Shown: one piece after another, positions 1 through 6,452 of the stretch
Layout of the letters: every line of letters starts with the position of its first letter
How positions within the stretch are numbered: position 1 is the first letter of the stretch
Origin: Bacteroidia bacterium
Lineage (GTDB): Bacteria > Bacteroidota > Bacteroidia > Bacteroidales > Dysgonomonadaceae
Assembly: GCA_025999435.1 (NCBI GenBank)
Contig: BNXH01000081.1
Location: 1 to 6,603 of the forward strand
Direction: 5' to 3'
DNA: 6,603 bases
The notes under the pieces: model-generated
Database searches by the model: none
What the model was told of the DNA's origin: nothing
The model's input: only the letters and a program-made list of their open reading frames with translations
Program-made: the position numbers and the translations under genes

Positions 1-474
1 TCCATTAACTACTCCATAATAAAAGCCATTTCCCGAAGCATATCCGCTTCCATCCATGTTTCCTAATACTTGACTAATTTGATGGGAAGTTTCAGTATCA
101 CTTGCCAGTCTAAGAAGCCCGTATATAGGAGTGGGGTCAGCAAAATCCGCAAGACCACTTACAAAATTTCCAAATCCGCTTCCTTGCATTTGATCATAAA
201 AATCTTTACTGCCTGCATAAAATCTGATATTACTATCACTAAACACCCCAGTAGGTTTTGCAACATAACCTAGTCCTTCAACATATCCGCCTGTCCAGTT
301 ACCACTTCCTATTAATGTCTCATATTGAGCCATTGTATACCAAGAGTCTGAACCATTCCAGGAATCTCCTCCGTAACTGCCACATCCTCCATAGATACTT
401 TTTTGCATAGTTTCATCCAATACGGGTAGTTCCTTTCTCAATGTATCTACATCCGATCTTGTTAGTTTTCTCAT
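1..474 (-). CDS. Double-glycine-leader secreted protein (bacteriocin/RiPP-like cargo), 3' end beyond the window
   Basis: The frame opens at the ATG at 474-472 and reads 158 codons to the left edge without a stop, so the 3' end is missing. The first 30 residues look like a double-glycine leader: charged and Lys/Arg-bearing (MRKLTRSDVDTLRKE), then LPVLDETMQKSIYGG, with Leu at -12, Met at -8, Ile at -4 and Gly-Gly at -2/-1. Cleavage would leave Cys31 as the first residue (CGSYGGDSW...), the only Cys visible. The visible core (128 residues) is rich in Gly, Ser, Tyr and Trp and contains no domain I recognise. A second Gly-Gly at 35-36 is a less likely alternative cut site. The gene is transcribed away from a C39-peptidase exporter starting 77 bp away, the enzyme class that removes such leaders. 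I infer that it is the exporter's substrate. Its function (bacteriocin, modified peptide or larger toxin) is unknown. Confidence 0.8.
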   Translation of the reverse strand, partial: MRKLTRSDVDTLRKELPVLDETMQKSIYGGCGSYGGDSWNGSDSWYTMAQYETLIGSGNWTGGYVEGLGYVAKPTGVFSDSNIRFYAGSKDFYDQMQGSGFGNFVSGLADFADPTPIYGLLRLASDTETSHQISQVLGNMDGSGYASGNGFYYGVVNG

Positions 475-498
475 GATTGTAGTTTTTAAAATTAACAA

Positions 499-529
499 TT
501 GCGAAATTAATAAAAATTTATGATATTTG
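499..529 (+). promoter_or_regulatory. Candidate Bacteroides-type promoter for the exporter operon
   Basis: A TTG at 499-501 is followed after 20 bases by GATATTTG at 522-529. This matches the Bacteroides primary sigma factor pattern (-33 TTG, -7 TAnnTTTG) with one mismatch in the -7 box. Transcription would start near 534-537, giving a 5' leader of only about 16 bases before the exporter ATG at 552. No clear Shine-Dalgarno is present, which is usual in this group. Confidence 0.5.
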
Positions 530-532
530 CAT
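502..532 (-). promoter_or_regulatory. Weak candidate promoter for the leader-protein gene
   Basis: Read on the minus strand, ATG (532-530, one mismatch to TTG) is followed after 20 bases by TAATTTCG (509-502, one mismatch to TAnnTTTG). The start of transcription would fall near 495-497, about 20 bases before the ATG at 474. It overlaps the rightward promoter almost completely. The match is weak and AT-rich DNA gives such hits by chance. Confidence 0.25.
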
Positions 533-551
533 TCACCATGAAAACTATTTT

Positions 552-2768
552 ATGATCTTAAAGAAATTCCCGCACGAGTATCAGATGGATGCTAAAGACT
601 GCGGACCCGCCAGCCTTAAAATAATAGCGAAGTATTACGGAAAATACTATTCACTTCAATATCTACGCGATCTGTGCGGCATTACCCGTGAAGGAGTTAC
701 TTTTCTTGATATAAGCTATGCTGCTGAAAAAATAGGTCTTCGTACAGTTTCTGTTAAAGCTACAATAGATGATTTGGTATATAAAATCATGTTGCCTTGT
801 ATTATTCATTGGGATAATGATCATTTCATTGTTGTATATAAAACCACTAAGAATAAAATATATGTATCAGATCCGGCAAAAGGTTTATTATCCTATACTC
901 ACGAAAAATTTAGAGAACATTGGCATAAAAAAGGTGAAGGTTATGGAGTAATCATGGCTTTGGAACCGATGGCAAACTTTAAACAGATAGAGGCACATGA
1001 ACGAATAGAGAAATTTAAAAGTTTCGAGAATCTGTTTAGTTACTTCACACCTTACAAAAAAGCTTTCGGAGTTTTATTCTTTATAATGCTTATTGCTACA
1101 GGACTACAAGCAATACTTCCTTTTATATCCAAATCTGTTATCGACATCGGGATATACACACGGGACGTATCTTTCATTCACCTGATGCTTATTGGAAATG
1201 TTGTATTACTATTAAGTATTACGCTTTCCAATGTATTAAGAGATTGGGTATTATTACATGTATCCACACGGGTCAATATTTCATTGATATCGGATTATCT
1301 GATAAAATTGATGAAACTTCCTGTTACCTTTTTCGAGAATAAGCTTGTCGGAGATATTCTACAACGGGCAAATGATCACGAACGTATCCGCAGTTTTGTG
1401 ATGAATAATTCATTGGGAATGATATTTTCCGGTATTACGTTTATAGTATTCAGTGTTATTCTGCTAATCTATAATTCCACAATCTTTTTCATATTTGTAG
1501 CCGGCAGTTTTCTTTATGTTGTATGGATTCTTACTTTTTTGAATATAAGAAAAAAGTTGGATTGGGAATACTTTGATCTTAATTCAAAGAATCAAAGTTA
1601 CTGGGTGGAAACTATCGAAAACGTACAGGAGATAAAGATTAATAACTATGAGGATATTAAGCGCTGGAAATGGGAAGCTATTCAGGCTCGTATGTATAAA
1701 TTAAGTCTTAAAGTCTTAAAAGTAAATAATACTCAAGGTTTAGGAGCTCAATTTATAAATAGTTTGCAGAATATTGCCGTTACTTTCTTTTGTGCTGTTG
1801 CTGTAATCAATGGTGAAATAACATTTGGAATCATGATTTCAACACAGTTTATTATTGGCATGCTGAATGGACCGGTAGCCCAACTGGTAGGATTTATACA
1901 ATCGGCACAATATGCGAAAATCAGCTTTATGCGTATCAATGAGATACATCAATTGCAAGATGAAGATGATATTACATCAGTTGTTTCCAATAATTTTGAA
2001 CTTCCTGTAAGTAAGTATTTGGTTGTTAAAAATCTATCATTTCAATACTCTCCTCATGCTCCTTTAGTGCTGAAAAATATATTCCTAATGATTCCGGAGG
2101 GAAAAGTTACAGCAATAGTGGGTGATAGTGGATGTGGAAAATCAACCTTGTTAAAGTTACTTTTGAGATTGTATTTACCTTCATATGGAGAAATATGTAT
2201 AGGTGATATGAATATAAACAATATTAGTTTGCGACAATGGCGCGCCAAATGTGGCTGTGTAATGCAAGATGGAAAATTATTTAATGATACTATACAGAAC
2301 AATATTGTCTTAAATGATGAAAAAATAGACTATAAAGCTTTGCAACAGGCTGTAGAAATTGCAAATATTTCCCGAGAAATAGAAGCGATGCCTTTGGGAT
2401 ATCAAACCATGATAGGCGAAATGGGGCGTGGACTGTCAGGAGGGCAGAGGCAACGTCTATTAATAGCCCGAGCCCTGTATAAACAACCGGACTACCTTTT
2501 CTTAGATGAAGCTACAAATGCGTTAGATACTATTAATGAACAGAAAATAGTAAACGCATTGAACAATGTATTTAAGGACAGAACAGTTATTGTTGTTGCT
2601 CATCGGCTAAGTACTATACGCAAAGCAGACCAGATCATAGTCCTCAAGGCCGGGATGGTAGCCGAAGCTGGAAATCATCGTACATTAATGGAGAATAAAA
2701 AATATTATTACGAACTGATACAAAGTCAATATGAATTGGATTCAGGTATTGTTGAAGAGCAAAAATAA
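552..2768 (+). CDS. C39 peptidase-containing ABC exporter (bacteriocin/peptide processing and export)
   Basis: This 738-residue inner-membrane protein combines leader protease, membrane domain and ATPase, the usual layout and length of peptidase-containing ABC transporters. Residues 1-140 are a C39 cysteine protease: Gln11 (oxyanion hole), Cys17 in DCGPAS, His91 in DNDHF and Asp107 in SDPA are all present, so it should cut after Gly-Gly. About six membrane segments lie near 172-192, 207-227, 287-308, 309-329, 402-422 and 424-446. The ATPase domain (about 488-730) has Walker A GDSGCGKST (524-532), Q-loop Gln572, signature LSGGQ (628-632), Walker B YLFLDE (648-653) and switch His684. The ATG at 552 places the protease motif at the expected distance from the N-terminus. 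The gene overlaps the next by 38 bp. The divergent leader protein is the obvious substrate. All key residues are intact. Confidence 0.95.
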   Translation: MILKKFPHEYQMDAKDCGPASLKIIAKYYGKYYSLQYLRDLCGITREGVTFLDISYAAEKIGLRTVSVKATIDDLVYKIMLPCIIHWDNDHFIVVYKTTKNKIYVSDPAKGLLSYTHEKFREHWHKKGEGYGVIMALEPMANFKQIEAHERIEKFKSFENLFSYFTPYKKAFGVLFFIMLIATGLQAILPFISKSVIDIGIYTRDVSFIHLMLIGNVVLLLSITLSNVLRDWVLLHVSTRVNISLISDYLIKLMKLPVTFFENKLVGDILQRANDHERIRSFVMNNSLGMIFSGITFIVFSVILLIYNSTIFFIFVAGSFLYVVWILTFLNIRKKLDWEYFDLNSKNQSYWVETIENVQEIKINNYEDIKRWKWEAIQARMYKLSLKVLKVNNTQGLGAQFINSLQNIAVTFFCAVAVINGEITFGIMISTQFIIGMLNGPVAQLVGFIQSAQYAKISFMRINEIHQLQDEDDITSVVSNNFELPVSKYLVVKNLSFQYSPHAPLVLKNIFLMIPEGKVTAIVGDSGCGKSTLLKLLLRLYLPSYGEICIGDMNINNISLRQWRAKCGCVMQDGKLFNDTIQNNIVLNDEKIDYKALQQAVEIANISREIEAMPLGYQTMIGEMGRGLSGGQRQRLLIARALYKQPDYLFLDEATNALDTINEQKIVNALNNVFKDRTVIVVAHRLSTIRKADQIIVLKAGMVAEAGNHRTLMENKKYYYELIQSQYELDSGIVEEQK

Positions 2769-4074
2769 GGATAATAAGCCGCAAGAAAGAAGAAGTGAGG
2801 AAATAGGTGATATCATAGACCGGATGCCAATGACATTCGGGCGCTGGGTAGCAATATCTGTTATTTTCTTCAGTGGACTATTAATATTATTTGGATGGAT
2901 TATTAAATATCCTGATACTGTAACAGGGAAAATAAGGATAAACTCAAGTGCTACTCCAGTAAAGTTAGTAGCAAATACATCCGGAAATATTCATCTTTTT
3001 TCATATAAAGCACAAAATGAGGTAAAGACTGGAGATTATATCGCAATTATTCAAAACTCTGCTGTAACAGAGGATGTACAGCAAGTTGCAGAATTAATTA
3101 ATAATTTCAATATAAACAGTAACTCTTTTATAAAAGATAAAAATATATTTCCCGAAAAAATCTCTATGGGGGACTTAAATCTAAAATACTATACATTCTT
3201 ATCAGCTCTTAAGAGCCAATGTGACTATGAAGAAGACAATGTTTATGAAAAGCAAAGGTCTGGACTAATAGAAGACATAAAGTGGAAAGAGGATATTCTC
3301 GAAGAATCAAAAAAAATGCTAAAAACTACAGAGGAGAAGCTTCTCATATCTGAGAAATGGTTAAATAAATATAGATCATTAAGTAAGGACGAAATTGTTA
3401 CATATGAACTAGAAGTGGATAAGAGTAAAAATGAATATTTGGTAATAAAGCAAGAAGAGCAGAATCTGAGAAAAGAGATTGCATCCATTAATAGGCAAAT
3501 AATGGAAAATAAGAGTAGATTAAATCAACTGAATGTAGAACAAAAGGAAAAACAAAGAAAACTACAATTAGACCTATTAACTTCATTTCAGGATCTTGCA
3601 GACAATATTAAAGTATGGGAACAGAAATTTGTATTTAAGGCTCCTTTTTCTGGAAGGGTGGAATATTTGAAATTTTTATCAGAAAACCAATTTATTCAGT
3701 CTGGAGAAGAGATTTTTGGTTTAATACCAAAGGAAACCAATGTTTTTGGACAGGTATTACTTCCTTCAGGTGGCGCAGGTAAAGTAAAGGAAGGTAGTCG
3801 TGTGACAATTAAGCTGGATAATTATCCGTATATGGAATATGGATCTATTGAAGGTTATGTTGAATCTATTTCTCTAATTTCACAGATTCAACAGACAGAT
3901 CAAAATAGAGTGGAGACCTATCTTATTACAGTTGAATTACCGAATGGATTAAAAACTAATTATGGAGAGGTGTTAGATTTTAAATATGATATTGGAGGAT
4001 CTGCGGATATTATAGTAAAAGAACGAAGGCTAATTGAAAGATTGTTTGATAATCTGAAATATAATACTAAATGA
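2731..4074 (+). CDS. HlyD-family membrane fusion (periplasmic adaptor) protein
   Basis: This 447-residue adaptor would link the inner-membrane ABC exporter to an outer-membrane channel. A short cytoplasmic N-terminus with RSEEIGDIIDRMP (21-33) precedes one membrane helix (about 38-58). A first biotinyl/lipoyl-like half lies at 80-107 (SGNIHLF...VKTGDYIAII), a long Lys/Glu-rich coiled coil at about 170-285, and the second lipoyl half at 302-333 (FKAPFSGRVEYL...SGEEIFGLIP). A beta-barrel region follows (about 337-400), then a C-terminal GGSADIIVKERRLIERLF block of the kind seen in Bacteroidetes adaptors. The start at 2731 lies inside the exporter gene (38-bp overlap). The next ATG (2824) would remove the RSEE block, so the earlier start is preferred. 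The stop overlaps the next start as ATGA, suggesting coupled translation. No TolC-like partner gene is in the window. Confidence 0.93.
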   Translation: MNWIQVLLKSKNKDNKPQERRSEEIGDIIDRMPMTFGRWVAISVIFFSGLLILFGWIIKYPDTVTGKIRINSSATPVKLVANTSGNIHLFSYKAQNEVKTGDYIAIIQNSAVTEDVQQVAELINNFNINSNSFIKDKNIFPEKISMGDLNLKYYTFLSALKSQCDYEEDNVYEKQRSGLIEDIKWKEDILEESKKMLKTTEEKLLISEKWLNKYRSLSKDEIVTYELEVDKSKNEYLVIKQEEQNLRKEIASINRQIMENKSRLNQLNVEQKEKQRKLQLDLLTSFQDLADNIKVWEQKFVFKAPFSGRVEYLKFLSENQFIQSGEEIFGLIPKETNVFGQVLLPSGGAGKVKEGSRVTIKLDNYPYMEYGSIEGYVESISLISQIQQTDQNRVETYLITVELPNGLKTNYGEVLDFKYDIGGSADIIVKERRLIERLFDNLKYNTK

Positions 4075-5135
4075 AAAAACATATTCTATTTTGTATTGAT
4101 ACTTTAAATGATGGTGGTGCTGAGAAAGTCTTAATAGAAATATTAAGGAATATTGATGCAAAAAGATATATAGTTGATTTATTAATCATTCATGATTATG
4201 GAATTTATTTTAATAAAATCCCCAAACATATAAATTGGTATTTATTAAAAGATGCAGGAGATAAGCTATCAAAGAAATATGACTTTGAGATAGCTTTTTT
4301 AGAAGGCCAGGCTACACAATTTATCGCTTCTCGAAATAATAATTCCTATAAAATAGCGTGGGTTCATACTGATCTATATGCTCTTCATTGGAGTAAGTCC
4401 TTTTATGAAAATGAAGCACAGGAAGAATGGTGTTATTCACAAATGGATAAAATAATATTTGTTTCAAAACAGGTTGGAATCAGTTTCAACAAAATATTTA
4501 CTAATATCAGAACTGAGCAGCAAGTAATATATAATCTGATAGATCGAGAAAAGATAAGACAATTATCGAACGTATATTCTTTAGAAAAGAAGAAATTTAC
4601 TCTATGTAGCATAGGACGTTTAGTTGAGCAAAAAGGATATCATCGACTAATTCCAATACTATATGAATTATATTTAGAAGATTATGATTTTGAATTTTGG
4701 ATTATTGGAGAAGGTCCTCAGAGGCAGGAACTAGAAGATATAATAAAGGCATATGAATTGAAACATGTTGTTAGGCTATTAGGATTCAAGGAAAATCCAT
4801 TTCCTTATCTAAAAAAGGCAGATGTCTTTGTGCAGGCATCCTATGTAGAGGGTTTTTCTCTGGCTCTTTGTGAAGCCATATGTTTGGAAAAGCCTATTTT
4901 ATCAACAGAAGTTTCTGGAGCATATGAGATATTATATAAAGGAATGGCAGGTTTAATTGTGAAACAAGATACCCTTTCCATATATAAAGGAATAAAGAGA
5001 ATTATAGAGGATGAGAATTATAGAAAAGATTTAAGTTATAAAGCATCTTTAAGATCAGAATTTTTTAATATAGATAATACTATGCAACAAATTTATAATT
5101 TATTTAATTATGCGAATCAGTATTTAAACAATTAG
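4071..5135 (+). CDS. GT4-type glycosyltransferase, C-terminus altered by IS insertion
   Basis: This 354-residue cytosolic enzyme has the GT-B fold layout of family 4. The N-terminal donor/acceptor half has NDGGAEKVLIEIL (13-25). The C-terminal half has IGRLVEQKGYHRLI (181-194), IIGEGPQRQELEDI (211-224) and the retaining-enzyme EX7E motif EGFSLALCE (Glu260, Glu268). It would transfer a sugar from a nucleotide donor; sugar and acceptor cannot be read from the sequence. Its start overlaps the adaptor's stop (ATGA), so it belongs to the export operon. I recall glycosyltransferases being described beside Bacteroidales double-glycine peptide systems, so modification of the secreted protein is a fair inference, though a surface polysaccharide role is possible. 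From codon 347 the coding sequence is altered by the insertion: codon 347 spans the junction (TA from the target, T from the element), codons 348-354 and the stop lie in the element, and the ancestral protein was probably 346 residues. The catalytic parts are untouched. Confidence 0.88.
   Translation: MKKHILFCIDTLNDGGAEKVLIEILRNIDAKRYIVDLLIIHDYGIYFNKIPKHINWYLLKDAGDKLSKKYDFEIAFLEGQATQFIASRNNNSYKIAWVHTDLYALHWSKSFYENEAQEEWCYSQMDKIIFVSKQVGISFNKIFTNIRTEQQVIYNLIDREKIRQLSNVYSLEKKKFTLCSIGRLVEQKGYHRLIPILYELYLEDYDFEFWIIGEGPQRQELEDIIKAYELKHVVRLLGFKENPFPYLKKADVFVQASYVEGFSLALCEAICLEKPILSTEVSGAYEILYKGMAGLIVKQDTLSIYKGIKRIIEDENYRKDLSYKASLRSEFFNIDNTMQQIYNLFNYANQYLNN
5104..5110. repeat. Left target-site duplication TTAATTA
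   Basis: TTAATTA directly abuts the left end of the insertion sequence and is repeated exactly at 6173-6179 next to the right end. Its last two bases (TA) are the first two bases of the ancestral glycosyltransferase stop codon. Confidence 0.85.
5111..5128 (+). repeat. Left terminal inverted repeat of the IS
   Basis: The sequence TGCGAATCAGTATTTAAA pairs with the right end at 6155-6172 over 18 bases with two mismatches (positions 13 and 16); the outer 12 bases are identical. It contains the transposase stop codon (5124-5126) and is also read in the other direction as glycosyltransferase codons. Confidence 0.88.
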
Positions 5136-6035
5136 ATAAATAAAAGCGATGGCAATTTTACCCATCGTATGTATAAGTAGTCCGGAAGTGGATCTTACTT
5201 TCTGCGCTCTTTGAATGTTTGTATGTTCATTCAACCAGTTGAAGAATGATTCTATAGGTTGCCTGACTTTAGAAACAGCCATAGAAAATAAATCATTGTA
5301 AGCTTTATCCCTTTGCTTTTCCTGGTCGGATTGCCCTTTTATAGCTTTGACAGGTGTTAGCATTTCTATGTTTTGGTTTAGCGTCCTCTCCTTACTAAAA
5401 TATTCAAAATCAGAATAAATCTTATCTCCAAAGATTGTTCTATTGTAGATATTATCACCCCAAGCTTGTTTAAAGACAGTCAGGTCGTTTTCTTCAGCTG
5501 GAGTATAGGTTAAGGATTCGGGAAATGGGATTGTACCTTTTCTTCTGAATGTCAAGGCATGAAGTTTCAAACCATAGTAATATTGGTTCTTGGTAGAGCA
5601 AAAGCCTTTAGCTGTTATTTCTTTAGCAACCTTACCTTCTCTATTTCTGCCGGCACAGGTAATAACAGGCATAGAATCAACTAATGATATATCAAAGTTG
5701 CAATCTTTAGGAATGAATGAACGGATCAATCTCTGGTTCAATATCTTGAATGCCTCGCTAAGACGGTTTAATCTAAGATTAAATGTTTGATAGGAAGGCA
5801 ACTTAGGAAACCAAGAAGAAAGATACTCTGATGCAAAAGTATGCATATCTTTGATTTGGAAATATTTTTGGCAATGCCCTGCAAACAAGTAAATTGTCAT
5901 TATTTCCGGATCGGTAAAGACAGGATCGGAATTATTGCTATATCTTTGGCAATAATACTTCAGTTCCGAATCGTATAAATCACAGATATACATATAAATC
6001 TTTATCAGTTTAAGCTCTTTCTTCTTGGGAATCAT
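5124..6035 (-). CDS. DDE transposase, IS982-like
   Basis: This 303-residue transposase would cut and join the ends of the surrounding element. The likely DDE triad is visible as Asp120 in SLVDSMPV, Asp204 in IFGDKIYSD and Glu262 in RQPIESFFNWL. The linking motif KGFCSTKNQYYYGLKLHAL (143-161) is typical of IS982/IS4-like DDE enzymes. An N-terminal helical region with FTDPEIMTIYLF (40-51) and SYQTFNLRLNRL (81-92) resembles the DNA-binding part of IS982-like transposases. The frame is intact and of normal length. Its ATG (6035-6033) is buried in an inverted repeat that may limit translation. Its 3' end overlaps the glycosyltransferase by 12 bp in convergent orientation, with the stop inside the left terminal repeat. 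The transposase assignment is secure; the exact family is less so. Confidence 0.9.
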   Translation of the reverse strand: MIPKKKELKLIKIYMYICDLYDSELKYYCQRYSNNSDPVFTDPEIMTIYLFAGHCQKYFQIKDMHTFASEYLSSWFPKLPSYQTFNLRLNRLSEAFKILNQRLIRSFIPKDCNFDISLVDSMPVITCAGRNREGKVAKEITAKGFCSTKNQYYYGLKLHALTFRRKGTIPFPESLTYTPAEENDLTVFKQAWGDNIYNRTIFGDKIYSDFEYFSKERTLNQNIEMLTPVKAIKGQSDQEKQRDKAYNDLFSMAVSKVRQPIESFFNWLNEHTNIQRAQKVRSTSGLLIHTMGKIAIAFIYLIV

Positions 6036-6080
6036 AACTAGAAAATATATGGTAATATTCTTTTAAGTTAATGATTCCCA
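6026..6080 (-). promoter_or_regulatory. Inverted repeat sequestering the transposase start codon
   Basis: TGGGAATCATAACT (6026-6039) is complementary to AGTT-A-ATGATTCCCA (6066-6080): 14 paired bases with one bulged base (6070) and a 26-base loop. In the transposase mRNA the start codon (6035-6033) lies within the 3' arm, so folding would hide it. Comparable structures in IS10 and IS50 block translation of transposase from read-through transcripts. The pairing is read directly; the regulatory role is inferred. No convincing transposase promoter was found, so it is unclear whether the element's own transcript includes the 5' arm. Confidence 0.6.
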
Positions 6081-6154
6081 TGAAATTGAGCAAATTTTAA
6101 ACACCATTGTTTTATTGATAATGAATATTTTAACTATATAAACAAGCGAACGGT

Positions 6155-6172
6155 TTCAACTACTGATTCGCA
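6155..6172 (-). repeat. Right terminal inverted repeat of the IS
   Basis: Read on the minus strand from 6172 it is TGCGAATCAGTAGTTGAA, matching the left end over 16 of 18 bases with the outer 12 identical. It lies 119 bp upstream of the transposase start and abuts the right copy of the target duplication. Confidence 0.88.
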
Positions 6173-6179
6173 TTAATTA
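6173..6179. repeat. Right target-site duplication TTAATTA
   Basis: Exact copy of 5104-5110. The next base, G6180, completes the ancestral TAG stop of the glycosyltransferase when the element and one target copy are removed. Confidence 0.85.
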
Positions 6180-6452
6180 GATATCTTTAGGAGTAATCCA
6201 TTTAAGCTATTTTGAGAGATGAATCATATTTATCAAAGATTTGTTTATATGATTTTTCATTTACAATATCAGTTTTTTGTTTAAAAAGATATTTTCATTT
6301 TTCTAATCAATTAAATATTTTTTACTTATTTTCGCTTTAAGAGAAATATCTGGTCTGTGTAAAACTATGCAAACGCAAGTCAGGAGAACCGTTTCTAAAT
6401 CGTTACCTGTTTAAAAACCTCTCTTCATTACTCTTTGATAAAGAGTCAATAA
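6180..6452. other. AT-rich stretch without a recognisable gene
   Basis: This is the original downstream flank of the glycosyltransferase gene. Stops are frequent in the frames I checked and no RNA gene is visible. The only structures are weak: an 8-bp inverted repeat AATCATAT / ATATGATT (6222-6229 and 6247-6254), too AT-rich to call a terminator, and the small hairpin at 6430-6446. Base composition becomes less AT-rich from about 6350, which may mark older mobile-element DNA leading to the istB fragment. Confidence 0.6.
6430..6446. repeat. Short perfect hairpin ACTCTTT-GAT-AAAGAGT
   Basis: A 7-bp perfect inverted repeat with a 3-base loop lies just before the istB fragment. It has no T-run to make it a clear terminator. 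It could be a remnant of an element end, an operator or chance. Confidence 0.3.

Larger units (their letters stand above)
5111..6172 (-). mobile_element. Complete insertion sequence, IS982-like, 1062 bp
   Basis: The element is bounded by terminal inverted repeats starting TGCGAATCAGTA at both ends and by a perfect 7-bp direct repeat of the target, TTAATTA. It carries one intact transposase gene on the minus strand filling most of its length, so it looks complete and possibly active. The size of about 1.06 kb and a transposase of about 300 residues suit the IS982 family. The ends do not start with AC, which I associate with many IS982 members, so the family call is tentative while the boundaries are firm. 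It sits convergent to the export operon, in the stop codon of the glycosyltransferase gene. Confidence 0.9.

Noticed and set aside
70..273. 67-codon plus-strand frame with an ATG
   Set aside because: It lies fully antisense to the double-glycine leader protein gene, whose frame is longer, has a meaningful leader and fits the neighbouring exporter. The plus-strand product has no recognisable features.
1748..2302. Minus-strand frames of 63 and 82 codons inside the exporter gene
   Set aside because: Both are shadows of the membrane and ATPase domains of a well-supported exporter and show no independent features.
3243..3488. 81-codon minus-strand frame, Ser-rich
   Set aside because: It is antisense to the Lys/Glu-rich coiled coil of the HlyD adaptor; the Ser/Phe richness is what the reverse complement of Lys/Glu codons produces.
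5590..5790. 66-codon plus-strand frame inside the insertion sequence
   Set aside because: It is antisense to the catalytic region of the intact DDE transposase, and I see no second gene in this element.
6091..6098. AAAATTTG on the minus strand as the transposase -7 box
   Set aside because: There is no TTG at the expected 19-21 base distance upstream, so the promoter call is not supported.
6222..6254. Inverted repeat AATCATAT / ATATGATT as a terminator of the operon
   Set aside because: The stem is only 8 bp with one G-C pair, the loop is 17 bases and the T-run is weak; it would not form a stable terminator.
6202..6294. 30-codon minus-strand stretch ending SYKQIFDKYDSSLKIA, faintly like the N-terminal region of a Bacteroidetes ECF sigma factor
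   Set aside because: It has no start codon, is bounded by stops at both ends and is very short in AT-rich DNA; the resemblance is too weak to separate a relic from chance.
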